A stretch of 64,000 bases of DNA from Clostridiales bacterium. GTDB lineage: Bacteria; Bacillota; Dethiobacteria; Dethiobacterales; Dethiobacteraceae. A program made the position numbers and the translations under genes. The stretch spans positions 1-64,000 of the forward strand of contig JAGXRM010000007.1 of assembly GCA_018335855.1 (NCBI GenBank), read 5' to 3'. The notes beneath the pieces are model-generated. The model worked only from the letters and a program-made list of their open reading frames with translations, was not told the DNA's origin and searched no databases. This document shows positions 50,494 to 60,155 of the stretch, one piece after another (position 1 is the stretch's first letter; every line of letters starts with the position of its first letter).

Positions 50494-50682
50494 ATGGAAA
50501 AATTGGGCGGCCAGATTGAATTTCTCTGTTTAACCTGTGGAGTGCAGGGTTTGTGCAGTGCCGATTGTCCCGAGTCCGTGGGTGAGTTGAGTGAAATGAT
50601 TCTATGTCCGAAATGCGGGGATCACGTGGTTACCACTCATCTTTATCGTAAAGAAAGAGCCTCGCTGGTACTTACTGTATAA
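50494..50682 (+). CDS. Small zinc-ribbon-like protein
   Basis: The 62-residue protein has six cysteines in the order CLTC, then C and C in GLCSADCP, and CPKC, suggesting one or two metal-binding knuckles. AAGGAGGCGACG upstream is a very strong ribosome site. A TATAAT lies at 50428-50433 without a clear -35. No family is recognised. It stands alone with its own terminator just before the division cluster. Confidence 0.65.
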   Translation: MEKLGGQIEFLCLTCGVQGLCSADCPESVGELSEMILCPKCGDHVVTTHLYRKERASLVLTV

Positions 50683-50702
50683 GAAAAATTAAAAAAGAAA
50701 GT

Positions 50703-50740
50703 AAAACAGGTCAATTCATGGACCTGTTTTTTTTATTTTT
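50703..50740 (+). terminator. Terminator before the dcw cluster
   Basis: AAAACAGGTC (50703-50712) pairs with GACCTGTTTT (50721-50730), followed by a long T-run. Confidence 0.92.
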
Positions 50741-50787
50741 TTTTAAGAAAATAAAGGATTCTTAAAAAAAGCGCAGAATCTTAAGAG

Positions 50788-50815
50788 AAAGTGGTACGAA
50801 GTGGGTAAAAGTGGG
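50788..50815 (+). promoter_or_regulatory. MraZ box: three GTGG repeats every ten bases
   Basis: GTGG occurs at 50791, 50801 and 50811, each preceded by A's (AAAGTGGTACG, AAGTGGG, AAAAGTGGGG). MraZ proteins bind such direct repeats with a ten-base period upstream of their own gene, so the operon is probably autoregulated. Confidence 0.8.
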
Positions 50816-50845
50816 GGATAGTTCTGAGAAGGGGAGGTGATGTCC

Positions 50846-51277
50846 TTGTTTATGGGTGAATACCAACACGCGGTGGACGGAAAAGGCCGGCTGATTATGC
50901 CTGCGAAGTTTCGCGATGAGTTGGGAGAGCGTTTTGTTATTACCCGAGGCCTGGATAATTGTCTCTTTGTCTATCCGCTGCATGAATGGAACATTCTGGA
51001 GCAAAAACTAAAGGCACTGCCGTTTACGAAAGCCGATGCCCGCGCATTTATGCGTTTTTTCTTCTCTGGAGCAGCAGAATGTGAGTTAGACAAACAGGGA
51101 AGAGCCCTGGTTCCGAACAACCTGCGTGAACACGCCAAGTTAAATAAAGAAGTGGTGGTTATCGGTGTCTCGAACCGGGTAGAAATCTGGAGCATGGAAG
51201 TATGGCAACAGTACAGTGAACAAACCAATCTCTCTTTTGAAAGTATTGCAGAAAAAATAATGGATATTGACTTTTAG
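50846..51277 (+). CDS. mraZ: Transcriptional regulator MraZ
   Basis: This 143-residue AbrB-fold DNA-binding protein has two SpoVT/MraZ halves: [21 protein letters not shown] (1-21) and the second with [19 protein letters not shown] (about 78-96). With TTG 50846 as start the protein begins MFMGEYQH, as its relatives do, has the same length as Bacillus MraZ, and GGGGAGG lies eight bases upstream; the ATG at 50840 overlaps the ribosome site and is unlikely. It binds the repeat box upstream and controls the cluster. Confidence 0.93.
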   Translation: MFMGEYQHAVDGKGRLIMPAKFRDELGERFVITRGLDNCLFVYPLHEWNILEQKLKALPFTKADARAFMRFFFSGAAECELDKQGRALVPNNLREHAKLNKEVVVIGVSNRVEIWSMEVWQQYSEQTNLSFESIAEKIMDIDF

Positions 51278-51324
51278 CCATAGGGAACAATAACCTCAGA
51301 AAATAACCGAGGGTTGTGATATAA

Positions 51325-52284
51325 GTGTGCTTCAGCCATAAGCCGGTTCTGCTCGGGGAGGTTTTGAAAACCCTGAACCCCATGCCCGGAGAGATTATTG
51401 TTGACGGCACGGTGGGTGGCGGCGGCCACAGCCGGGCGATATTAGAGCGTATTTTGCCTGCTGGGAGATTAATCGCCTTTGATCAGGACGAAGATGCACT
51501 AGGGGCGGCCAAAAGGAACCTGATGGAATATAAGGATAATATTGTATTCATCAAAAATAATTTTGCAAATATCAAAACCGTTCTGAATAGGATTGGTTTG
51601 GATAAAGTTGACGGAATTTTACTGGACATCGGTGTTTCCAGTCATCAGTTGGATGAAGGGGAACGGGGTTTTTCTTTCCACCAGGACGCGCCTTTGGATA
51701 TGCGGATGGACAGAGACAGTGGCACTTCGGCCGCTGATATAGTTAACAGGCTTGATGCAGCGGAGCTTACCCGCATTATCCGTGACTATGGGGAAGAATT
51801 GTGGGCCAAACGGATTGCAGAATTTATTGTTAACAGACGGGAGCAGGTGGGCACGATTGAGACGACCGGAGATTTGGTGGACATTATTAAGGCCGCCATC
51901 CCCTCCCGGGCCCGCCGACGCGGGCCTCACCCGGCCCGGCGAACATTTCAGGCCCTGCGCATTGCGGTCAATGATGAACTGGGGGTGCTGGAAACGGCGC
52001 TACGGGATGGTATCGATTGCTTAAAACCAGGAGGGCGCTTTGTTGTTATTACATTTCATTCCCTTGAAGACCGTATCGTAAAAAAAATGTTTCAGAATGC
52101 CGCTAAAAGCTGTGAATGTCCACCAGGGCTGCCCCAATGTGTTTGTGGAAAAGAACCGCTTGTGAAAATTTTGACAGGAAAGCCGGTACAGGCAACGGAA
52201 CAGGAAGCTGAAGAGAATCCCAGGTCCCGCAGCGCTAAACTACGGGCGGCAGTTAAAGTTCTAAACCAGGGAGAGGGTGAATAG
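51325..52284 (+). CDS. rsmH: 16S rRNA (cytosine(1402)-N(4))-methyltransferase
   Basis: This 319-residue SAM-dependent enzyme modifies the ribosomal P site. It begins at GTG with the typical [15 protein letters not shown], then SAM motif [17 protein letters not shown] (about 20-36), [22 protein letters not shown] and [16 protein letters not shown]. Second gene of the cluster, as in most bacteria, 47 bases after mraZ. Confidence 0.96.
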   Translation: MCFSHKPVLLGEVLKTLNPMPGEIIVDGTVGGGGHSRAILERILPAGRLIAFDQDEDALGAAKRNLMEYKDNIVFIKNNFANIKTVLNRIGLDKVDGILLDIGVSSHQLDEGERGFSFHQDAPLDMRMDRDSGTSAADIVNRLDAAELTRIIRDYGEELWAKRIAEFIVNRREQVGTIETTGDLVDIIKAAIPSRARRRGPHPARRTFQALRIAVNDELGVLETALRDGIDCLKPGGRFVVITFHSLEDRIVKKMFQNAAKSCECPPGLPQCVCGKEPLVKILTGKPVQATEQEAEENPRSRSAKLRAAVKVLNQGEGE

Positions 52285-52286
52285 AG

Positions 52287-52661
52287 TTGTTAGTAGCACA
52301 AAAAAGGCAACAGCAACCGTCATTTTATGATCAGCAGCGCACGAAAAGAAAGACGGGTGTACATAGGCAACAAAAACTGAGTATAGCAGTAAAAAAATTA
52401 AAGATGTTTGCCGTGGTTTTTATCTTTGCATTGGCCTCTGTTGCCCTGATTACTCACTATACATACATGATTCAAGTGAATTATCAAATTGAAAGAAGTT
52501 TAGATGAATTGAATTCTTTACAGAAGGCACAACAACACTTAAAATTAGAAATAGCGTCTCTGCGTTCACCGGACCGCCTGGAAAGGATTGCTCTGGAGGA
52601 AATCGGGATGAAGTACCCGGATCAGGACCAGTTTATTATCCTGACGGCAGGAGTGCAGTAG
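52287..52661 (+). CDS. ftsL: Cell division protein FtsL
   Basis: The 124-residue bitopic protein has a basic N-terminal cytoplasmic part, one membrane helix (about 37-57) and an outer coiled coil (ERSLDELNSLQKAQQHLKLE) ending in a division-type motif RSPDRLERIALEEIGMKYP. It forms the FtsL-DivIC-DivIB part of the divisome. Start TTG 52287 behind GGGAGAGGGTGA. Position between rsmH and the PBP gene supports the call. Confidence 0.85.
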   Translation: MLVAQKRQQQPSFYDQQRTKRKTGVHRQQKLSIAVKKLKMFAVVFIFALASVALITHYTYMIQVNYQIERSLDELNSLQKAQQHLKLEIASLRSPDRLERIALEEIGMKYPDQDQFIILTAGVQ

Positions 52662-52721
52662 GAAGTCAGGACTCATTCTGAATTGATTAGATATGGCGTT
52701 GACATCGGGGAGGGTTACCTT

Positions 52722-54830
52722 TTGAGCAGGAGCGTTGTTTCCAATATCACTGTGAAAAAGAGACTGCTCTTCCTTTTCTTTATTATGGCGCTTACAGTTT
52801 TTCTCTTAATTTTGCGGTTAGCTTATATCCAGTTTGTTATGGCCGGGGATTTGCAGGCAAAAGCCTGGGAGCAGTGGAACCGCGGTGTACCCTCAAGGGC
52901 TCCTCGGGGTACAATTTATGACCGCAAGGGCAGGCTGATGGCCGGCAGTGCCAGCGCCGAATCAGTGATCGCCCTGCCTGCGCAGATTCTGGATAAAGAA
53001 GAGGCCGCAAGATTACTGGCACCTATTCTGGAGATTGATGAAGAGAAGTTATTTGAGCAGCTCAGTCAAAAGAGTGCTTCTGTATACATAAAAAGACTTG
53101 TTGATGAAGAGACCGCTCAGGAGGTGCGCCGATTAAATATACGTGGCATCACCTTTGCCCAGGAACCAAAAAGGTTCTATCCCCATGGCAATCTGGCATC
53201 ACAACTGCTGGGTTTTGTTGGTGTAGATCAGGGCTGGAGCGGCTTGGAAATCTATTATGAGCAGATACTGAAAGGGCGGGACGGCAGATTTGAATTTCAG
53301 GCCGACGGCCGGGGCCGCCAGATTCCCCAGGGGATACAGAGATTTATTCCCCCAGAGGATGGCCACGACCTGGTACTGACCATTGACCAGACAATACAAT
53401 TTATTATGGAACGGGAAATGGACCGGGTCATGCTGGAGTCACAACCTAAAGGGATTATTAGTATAGCGGTGGATCCGCGTACCGGTGAAATTTTGGCACT
53501 GGCCGGCAAACCGGATTTTGATCCCAACCGTTATAATGAATTTACCAGTGACAGTTGGAAATTATCTCCGGTGACAGATAGCTTTGAACCGGGCTCAACA
53601 TTTAAGCTGGTTACGCTGTCAGCAGCACTGGAAGAGGGAAAGTATCGTGCCGATGAAGGGTTTTTCTGCGGGGGTTCCATTAACGTGGCCGGAAGCTCCA
53701 TCGGTTGTTGGACACGGGGCCGGGGCGGCCATGGTGCCATAGATTTTCTCAAGGTGGTATTGGGTTCGTGCAACCCCGGATTTGTAACACTGGGACAGAG
53801 GATTGGCGCAGATAAGTTAATGCAGTATCTGAAGGCGTTTGGCTTCGGTGTCCGAACCGGGATCGATGTGCCGGGGGAGGGAATCGGTATTCTCTTCAGC
53901 CCGCAGCAATACGGCCCGGTGGAGGCAGCCACCACAGCGTTCGGGCAAGGTGTATCTGTAACTCCGATTCAGCAGGTGATGGCTGTGGCAGCCATGGCCA
54001 ATGGCGGGGACCTCATGAAGCCGTATGTTGTAAAAGAAGTTCGTGACAGTGAAGGCAATGTTGTACGGCGCCAGGAACCTCAGGTTGTCCGCAGGGTGAT
54101 TTCTGAGGAAACAACCAGGGAAGTGACAAGAATTATGGAACTGGTCGTCACTGAGGGCAGCGGTATGAACGCTTACATTGACGGATATCGGATCGCAGGA
54201 AAAACAGGTACCGCTCAAAAAGTTGGACCGGGCGGCCGTTATATCGGCGGAGAATATATTTTGTCCTTTATTGGCTTTGCGCCGGCGGAAGACCCGCAAA
54301 TTCTGCTGTACATCGCTGTTGATGCACCGCAAGTAGGTCCACAGTGGGGCTCACAGGTCTCCGCTCCCATGTATAAACGGATGATGGGAGACATTTTAAA
54401 GTATATGAATATCCCGTCATCTAAGACACAGGTAAATGAGGCGCCGAAGATGGTTGAAGTCCCCAATCTGATTGGGATGACACTGGAAGAAGCAGGCGAA
54501 CTCCTGGAACCGTCAGGGTTGCTTGTTCGCTTAATAGGCAGTGGCGGCTCCATCCTTAATCAGACACCGAAAGCCGGCGCGAAAGTGCCTTTGCACACAC
54601 AAATATTAGTCTATCTGGGGGGCGAGCAGGTGGAAGGTGAAGTACCCGTCCCCGACCTAACCGGTAAAACAATGCGTGAGGCGGGAGAAATTCTCGGCTG
54701 GTTGGGTTTGGTTATGAATAGCAGTGGTTCCGGCGTGGCCGTGAGCCAGGATCCGGCTCCCCAGACCCGGGTAAACGTAAACAGTGTCGTCAACGTGGAA
54801 TTCCGCACACCGGGCGATACGGACAGGTAG
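52722..54830 (+). CDS. Penicillin-binding protein, SpoVD/PBP2 type with two PASTA domains
   Basis: The ~702-residue class B PBP (transpeptidase) has one N-terminal helix (about 15-37), a dimerisation domain (RAPRGTIYDRKGRLMAGS), and a transpeptidase domain with SxxK serine in EPGSTFKL, SCN motif (LGSCNPG) and KTG motif (AGKTGTAQK). Two C-terminal PASTA domains (about 570-635 and 640-697) follow. PASTA-ended class B PBPs in this place are SpoVD (spore cortex) or PbpB (division); with only one copy visible I cannot choose. TTG 52722 with GGGGAGGG seven bases before is the preferred start. Confidence 0.93.
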   Translation: MSRSVVSNITVKKRLLFLFFIMALTVFLLILRLAYIQFVMAGDLQAKAWEQWNRGVPSRAPRGTIYDRKGRLMAGSASAESVIALPAQILDKEEAARLLAPILEIDEEKLFEQLSQKSASVYIKRLVDEETAQEVRRLNIRGITFAQEPKRFYPHGNLASQLLGFVGVDQGWSGLEIYYEQILKGRDGRFEFQADGRGRQIPQGIQRFIPPEDGHDLVLTIDQTIQFIMEREMDRVMLESQPKGIISIAVDPRTGEILALAGKPDFDPNRYNEFTSDSWKLSPVTDSFEPGSTFKLVTLSAALEEGKYRADEGFFCGGSINVAGSSIGCWTRGRGGHGAIDFLKVVLGSCNPGFVTLGQRIGADKLMQYLKAFGFGVRTGIDVPGEGIGILFSPQQYGPVEAATTAFGQGVSVTPIQQVMAVAAMANGGDLMKPYVVKEVRDSEGNVVRRQEPQVVRRVISEETTREVTRIMELVVTEGSGMNAYIDGYRIAGKTGTAQKVGPGGRYIGGEYILSFIGFAPAEDPQILLYIAVDAPQVGPQWGSQVSAPMYKRMMGDILKYMNIPSSKTQVNEAPKMVEVPNLIGMTLEEAGELLEPSGLLVRLIGSGGSILNQTPKAGAKVPLHTQILVYLGGEQVEGEVPVPDLTGKTMREAGEILGWLGLVMNSSGSGVAVSQDPAPQTRVNVNSVVNVEFRTPGDTDR

Positions 54831-54917
54831 GGGGAGTCTATGGCTCACCCCTTTTTCTTGAAGAAGTTTCTCTGTAAATCATGTGTGGCCACACTATGAA
54901 GGGGGAATACTAACAGA

Positions 54918-56450
54918 ATGAAAACACTCGGATTCCTGGCAGGCAGTTTGCTTCACAAAAAAGTCAACGGCTCAATGGATGTGCGCATTAGCGGAATTGC
55001 TTATCATTCCGACCGCGTAAGGCCGGGAACTCTTTTTGCCTGTTTGCCGGGAACCCGTTCCCACGGGAAAGAATATGTGGCCCGGGCTATAGCTGCCGGC
55101 GCAGTTGCTATTCTTACTGACGGCGATGAAATCTACGCGGACGTGACGACAATTACTGTGCCTGACGTTCGTTTGGCCTTATCTTTAATATCCGCATGTT
55201 TTTATGATTATCCATCCAGGAAGCTTTTTCTCACTGGTGTGACCGGCACCAACGGAAAGACAACTACGGCTCATCTGATTGACGCCCTGTTGCAAAAAAC
55301 CGGGGCAGTGACCGGCCTGCTTGGCACCGTGAGATACAAAATAGATGAGCGGGAGTTTCCTGTACTGGCGACAACACCGGAATCGTGCGACCTGCAGCGG
55401 CTTTTACACCGGATGGCCTCTGCCGGAGCAACCCATGCAACTATGGAAGTTTCTTCCCACGCACTCTCCTGGCTGCGTACGGTAGGCTGTGATTTTAACT
55501 ATGCGGTTCTAACAAACATTACCGAGGATCACCTTGATTTCCACGAAACATTGCCCCGTTACCTGGAGGCAAAGAGCAAGCTATTCTCCTGGCTGGGGTC
55601 TTACCCGTTTAAGGGTGACCAGCCCCGGCGCGCAGTTATTAACGGGGATGATAAGCATTACCGTCACATATTGGAGCAAACACCGGTAGAGGCTGTCCTG
55701 TACGGACTTTCTCCCCACTGTCATATCCGTGCCTCCGATGTCCGCGTCACCCGGGAAGGGGTAGGGTTTACCCTTCATACCCCGGAGGGCTCTTTGCCCT
55801 TCCAGTTGCAACTAACCGGCTTATTTTCTGTGTACAACGCCCTTGCCGCTATCTCAGTAGGCTATCTGGAGGGTATGCCCCTGACATTCATGCAGGCGGT
55901 TTTGGCAGAGGTGCCGGGAATTCCCGGGCGTTTTGAACTGGTGAGCGCCGGACAGAACTTTACTGTGATCGTGGATTATGCCCATACCCCTGACGGGCTG
56001 GAAAATATTCTGCGCGCTGTACGGGAATTTGCGACGGCGCGGGTGATTACCGTTTTCGGTTGCGGTGGCGAGCGGGACCGGACAAAGCGGCCGCAGATGG
56101 GTGAAGTGGCAGGAAGCTACAGCGACTATTGCCTGGTAACCAGTGATAACCCCCGTGGTGAGGATCCCGACCGGATTGTTGCGGAGATTATTCCAGGTTT
56201 GTTACTAAGCAAAGATGAGTCTGACTTTGAGATCATTATGGAGCGGGAAGCGGCGATAGCCCGTGCTTTGGATTTAGCACGGGAGGGGGACGTTGTTGTT
56301 ATTGCAGGAAAAGGTCATGAAACATCACAAATATTCCGCAACCACACAATCCCGTTTGATGACCGTGCAGTTGCCAGAGAACTAATCCGGAGGAGACTGA
56401 AACGGGATGGAAATGAACTGTACGCAGATACTGGAGGCAGCGAACGGTAA
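54918..56450 (+). CDS. murE: UDP-MurNAc-L-Ala-D-Glu:meso-diaminopimelate ligase
   Basis: The 510-residue ATP-dependent ligase adds the third amino acid of the peptide stem. ATP loop GVTGTNGKTTTAHLID (about 111-126); central domain with SSHALSWLRTVGCDFNYAVL and NITEDHLDFHET; and the substrate motif TSDNPRGEDP in the C-terminal domain. DNPR marks enzymes that add meso-diaminopimelate and not lysine. The end overlaps murF by 44 bases. Confidence 0.96.
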   Translation: MKTLGFLAGSLLHKKVNGSMDVRISGIAYHSDRVRPGTLFACLPGTRSHGKEYVARAIAAGAVAILTDGDEIYADVTTITVPDVRLALSLISACFYDYPSRKLFLTGVTGTNGKTTTAHLIDALLQKTGAVTGLLGTVRYKIDEREFPVLATTPESCDLQRLLHRMASAGATHATMEVSSHALSWLRTVGCDFNYAVLTNITEDHLDFHETLPRYLEAKSKLFSWLGSYPFKGDQPRRAVINGDDKHYRHILEQTPVEAVLYGLSPHCHIRASDVRVTREGVGFTLHTPEGSLPFQLQLTGLFSVYNALAAISVGYLEGMPLTFMQAVLAEVPGIPGRFELVSAGQNFTVIVDYAHTPDGLENILRAVREFATARVITVFGCGGERDRTKRPQMGEVAGSYSDYCLVTSDNPRGEDPDRIVAEIIPGLLLSKDESDFEIIMEREAAIARALDLAREGDVVVIAGKGHETSQIFRNHTIPFDDRAVARELIRRRLKRDGNELYADTGGSER

Positions 56451-57795
56451 GCTGCTCCAGGCTGGTAACATGGAGACAAATATTACCCGTTTAACCATTG
56501 ATTCACGGGATACGGCAGAGGGAGCTTTCTTTATCCCGTTAGCCGGTGACCGAACCGATGGTCATCGGTTTATTCGGGATGCGGCCCAAAGAGGAGCCAT
56601 TGGCTGTTTCTCCGCAATTGCCGCGGACGTTGCCCTGCCCAAAGGGCTAACGGTTATTGGTGTCCCTGACACACTGCAAGCGCTGCAGCAGGTAGCCGCT
56701 CACTATAGAAAGCTGTTTTCACTGCATATGATCGGGGTGACAGGATCCGTCGGGAAAACAACAACGAAGGACATTATTGCGGCAGTTCTGTCCCAACGGT
56801 TTAAAACTCTGGCCACTCAGGGAAATTTAAACAACCATATAGGCCTGCCTCTCATGCTTTCCCGACTAGACAGTACATATGAAGCATCGGTTTTGGAGAT
56901 GGGTATGAGCGGAGCCGGGGAAATTGATTTACTGGCCCGTCTGGCCCTACCCAAAATAGGGGTTATCACCAATATCGGGGAATCTCATCTGGAAGCGCTG
57001 GGCAGCCGTGAGGCCATTGCCTGTGCTAAGCGTGAGTTGCTGCAACATTTGCCTGAGAATGGGATCGCCTTTATAAACGGTGATGAGCCCCTCCTGTTTG
57101 ACACCAGCAAAAAATTCCGCGGGAAGTTGGTTACATTTGGGTTCTCTTCCCGATGCACCATGCGCTGCACCAATATAGTGCAGCACCAGGATAAAAAAGC
57201 AATCTGTTTAGAACAACACGGCTTTCCCTCTCTTACCCTTGTTCCGCCCCTTCCCGGACGTCATAATATTTATAATGTGATGGCAGCGGTGGCGGTAGGG
57301 AGAGGATTGGGTGTAACGGATGAAGAAATTGTACAAGGTCTGAGTCTGACCCGGTTAAGCGGAATGCGGCTCGAAGTGGTGACAACAGCAGGGTTACATG
57401 TGATTAACGATACGTACAATGCCAGTCCCACTTCGGTGGCTGCAGCCATAGATGTACTGGATGAGTTGGCCGGCAGCGCAGGAAAAATGGCTGTGCTTGG
57501 AGACATGCTGGAGTTGGGTTCTCTGCAAACAGAGGGGCACCGCCAGGTCGGCCGGCTTGTAGCGTCAAAGAATTTGGATGCGTTGGTAGTGTTCGGTGAA
57601 CGGGCGCAGGAAATTGCAACCGGCGCACTACAGGCTGGGTTTCCGCAAAGCCGGGTGCATAAAGCCACAACACACTCTGAGGCAGCCCAAACCATCAGGC
57701 AACTGGCAAGGCCGGGGGACTGGGTCCTGATTAAAGGCTCCCGGGGAATGCGGATGGAAGATGTTCTTGCTGCACTGTCAGGGGGAGTAAAATGA
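56407..57795 (+). CDS. murF: UDP-MurNAc-tripeptide:D-Ala-D-Ala ligase
   Basis: The 462-residue Mur ligase adds D-Ala-D-Ala to complete the pentapeptide. ATP motif GVTGSVGKTTTKDIIAAVL (about 112-130), NNHIGLPLMLSRL, EMGMSGAGEIDLLARLALP and TNIGESHLEALGSREAIACAK are family blocks. GGAGGAG inside murE lies 11 bases before the ATG; a second ATG two codons later is possible. Confidence 0.96.
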   Translation: MEMNCTQILEAANGKLLQAGNMETNITRLTIDSRDTAEGAFFIPLAGDRTDGHRFIRDAAQRGAIGCFSAIAADVALPKGLTVIGVPDTLQALQQVAAHYRKLFSLHMIGVTGSVGKTTTKDIIAAVLSQRFKTLATQGNLNNHIGLPLMLSRLDSTYEASVLEMGMSGAGEIDLLARLALPKIGVITNIGESHLEALGSREAIACAKRELLQHLPENGIAFINGDEPLLFDTSKKFRGKLVTFGFSSRCTMRCTNIVQHQDKKAICLEQHGFPSLTLVPPLPGRHNIYNVMAAVAVGRGLGVTDEEIVQGLSLTRLSGMRLEVVTTAGLHVINDTYNASPTSVAAAIDVLDELAGSAGKMAVLGDMLELGSLQTEGHRQVGRLVASKNLDALVVFGERAQEIATGALQAGFPQSRVHKATTHSEAAQTIRQLARPGDWVLIKGSRGMRMEDVLAALSGGVK

Positions 57796-58751
57796 ACAGG
57801 TTGCTCGTGGAAACCACGGTACTGTCATTTCTTGTAGGACTGATTCTTTCACCGTTTTTCATATCCATCTTCCGTCGGCTTCATTTCGGCCAGCAAATCC
57901 GGGAGGAAGGGCCAAGAAGGCATCTGAAAAAAGCCGGCACGCCGACAATGGGCGGTGTGATTTTCCTGCTGGCTGTCCTGCCGGTTATTCTGATTATGGC
58001 GCCACGCACAACGCAATTATATCTTGTTATTTTGTTAACGATTGGCAATGGGTTTATTGGTTTTGCTGATGACTTTCTTAAAGTCGCACTGAAACGCTCA
58101 CTGGGGTTGAAAGCGAGGAGTAAAATCTTAGGTCAGGTTATCATTGTTATTATTTTCTTTCTTATCTGGCGGAACTTAGGGTTTAACACAGCTGTCAACA
58201 TACCGCTCACCGGGTATTCCCTTGAGCTGGGAATCTACTATCTGCCGTTCCTTTTATTTTTTGTCATTGGAACCACTAACGCTGTCAATCTGACGGACGG
58301 TATCGACGGGTTAGCTGCCGGGACGGCAATTCTTGCCCTTCTTGCGTATTTACTGATTGCTGTTATGCAGGGAACGACAGAATTAGCGCAATTCAGTGCG
58401 GCTATGATCGGTGGAACGTTTGCTTTTCTGATATTCAATCTGCACCCGGCCCGGGTTTTTATGGGTGATGTTGGTTCGTTGTCACTGGGTGGTGCCTTAG
58501 CTGCGTTAGCCATTCTCACAAAAACAGAATTATTATTGGTGATTATCGGTGGTGTTTTTGTCCTGGAAACACTCTCTGTGATTATTCAGGTCATCATTTT
58601 TCAACTGACAGGGAAAAGAGTCTTCCGTATGAGTCCTCTGCATCATCACTATGAATTAGGTGGACACAGCGAATGGCGGGTTGTTACCGGTTTCTGGGCA
58701 ATAGGGTTTCTGTTTGCCGTTATTGGGCTGTTGCAATTGGGTGCTCTCTAA
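57792..58751 (+). CDS. mraY: Phospho-MurNAc-pentapeptide translocase
   Basis: The 319-residue membrane enzyme (ten helices expected) moves the pentapeptide sugar to undecaprenyl phosphate, making lipid I. Family motifs are KKAGTPTMGGVIFLLAV (about 46-62), GFADDFLKVALKRS (catalytic Asp pair), NAVNLTDGIDGLAAG and the C-terminal MSPLHHHYELGGHSEW. Overlaps murF by four bases (ATGA). Confidence 0.97.
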   Translation: MNRLLVETTVLSFLVGLILSPFFISIFRRLHFGQQIREEGPRRHLKKAGTPTMGGVIFLLAVLPVILIMAPRTTQLYLVILLTIGNGFIGFADDFLKVALKRSLGLKARSKILGQVIIVIIFFLIWRNLGFNTAVNIPLTGYSLELGIYYLPFLLFFVIGTTNAVNLTDGIDGLAAGTAILALLAYLLIAVMQGTTELAQFSAAMIGGTFAFLIFNLHPARVFMGDVGSLSLGGALAALAILTKTELLLVIIGGVFVLETLSVIIQVIIFQLTGKRVFRMSPLHHHYELGGHSEWRVVTGFWAIGFLFAVIGLLQLGAL

Positions 58752-58769
58752 AGCCAGAAGGAGAATACT

Positions 58770-60155
58770 ATGGATCTAAAAGGTAAAAAAGTTGTGGTCA
58801 TCGGGCTGGCCCGCAGCGGTGCTGCCAGCGCGCGCCTGTTAGCAGAGGATGGAGCCGAGGTTGTTGTAAACGACCGGAAACCGGCGGCAGAGCTTACAGA
58901 AGAAATGGATGCGCTGCGCGATTTTCCTGCCGTTACATTGGTGGCCGGTTCCCACCCGGCCGAAATCGTTGACTCCAGTGTGGCACTGGTTATTAAAAAC
59001 CCCGGTGTTCCTCTGGACTTGCCGCCGATAGTCAGGGCTACTGAATTGGGAATTCCCGTAATTACCGAGGTGGAACTGGCGGCGTGGAAAATTTCGGCAC
59101 CTATTGTGGCTATTACCGGAACAAACGGTAAAACGACGACTACAGCGCTGACCGGAGAAATGTATAAGAATTCCGGCAGACGGACGTTTGTGGCTGGCAA
59201 TATCGGTTTACCCCTCTCGGCCATTGCCCGGTCTGTTACTCCGCAAGATGTGGTAGTGGCAGAATTAAGCAGTTTCCAGTTGGAAGGAACACTCAGTTTC
59301 CGACCGAGCCTGTCAGCCATACTTAATATTACTCCGGATCATATGGACCGCCATGGAACGCTCGATGATTACAGGGAAGCAAAGGCAAAAATATTCGCCA
59401 ATCAGAAAGACGATGACGCCGTAGTATTAAACGCCGATGATACAGAAACATACGGCATGCGCCTGCGTCCTGCTGCAACCGTATATACATTTAGCCGGAT
59501 GAAAGAAGTGCCGCAGGGGGCATATGTACGTGACGGCCAAATAATAATAAACAACGGGACAGAAATACAGCGCGTTTGCGCCATTAGTGATATTGCCATA
59601 CCTGGCGCCCATAACCTGGAAAATGCTTTGGCCGCCACTCTTCTTGCCTGGCTTGGCGGTGTGCCTTTAGGTACGATTGCAGACACACTAAGACAGTTTC
59701 CCGGAGTTCCACACCGGCTTGAATTTGTGCAAACCGTTAACGGTATCAGTTTTTATAACGATTCCAAAGGAACGAATACAGACGCAGCTATCAAGGCAAT
59801 GGAAGCATTCGCCGGCCGAAAAGTGCTAATTGCGGGCGGGTATGACAAGGGCGGAGAGTTTGAATCCTTTGCTGAAGCGCTAAAAGAACATGCATCCCAT
59901 GTTGTTATCATCGGGCAGGTTGCAGCACGATTGGCGAGCGCTTTAACTGCCGTGGGCTTTACACATTTTGAGTATGCCGGTTCGCTGGATGAAGCAGTTA
60001 GAAAGTCCTACAGAGCGGCCAAGGCCGGTGAGATTGTACTGCTATCGCCGGCGTGTGCATCCTGGGATATGTTCAGGGATTTTGAGGAACGGGGAGATCA
60101 GTTTAAAGATGCGGTTTTGCAGCTGGAGGGCAGAGGGGATGAAACAAACAGTTAA
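58770..60155 (+). CDS. murD: UDP-MurNAc-L-alanine:D-glutamate ligase
   Basis: This 461-residue ligase adds D-Glu to UDP-MurNAc-Ala. N-terminal nucleotide-sugar domain GLARSGAASARLLAEDGAEV, ATP motif AITGTNGKTTTTALTGEM (about 112-129), ELSSFQLEGTL, NITPDHMDRHGTLDDYREAK and C-terminal FYNDSKGTNTDAAIKAMEAF. AAGGAGAAT precedes the ATG. The last 17 bases overlap ftsW. Confidence 0.96.
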   Translation: MDLKGKKVVVIGLARSGAASARLLAEDGAEVVVNDRKPAAELTEEMDALRDFPAVTLVAGSHPAEIVDSSVALVIKNPGVPLDLPPIVRATELGIPVITEVELAAWKISAPIVAITGTNGKTTTTALTGEMYKNSGRRTFVAGNIGLPLSAIARSVTPQDVVVAELSSFQLEGTLSFRPSLSAILNITPDHMDRHGTLDDYREAKAKIFANQKDDDAVVLNADDTETYGMRLRPAATVYTFSRMKEVPQGAYVRDGQIIINNGTEIQRVCAISDIAIPGAHNLENALAATLLAWLGGVPLGTIADTLRQFPGVPHRLEFVQTVNGISFYNDSKGTNTDAAIKAMEAFAGRKVLIAGGYDKGGEFESFAEALKEHASHVVIIGQVAARLASALTAVGFTHFEYAGSLDEAVRKSYRAAKAGEIVLLSPACASWDMFRDFEERGDQFKDAVLQLEGRGDETNS

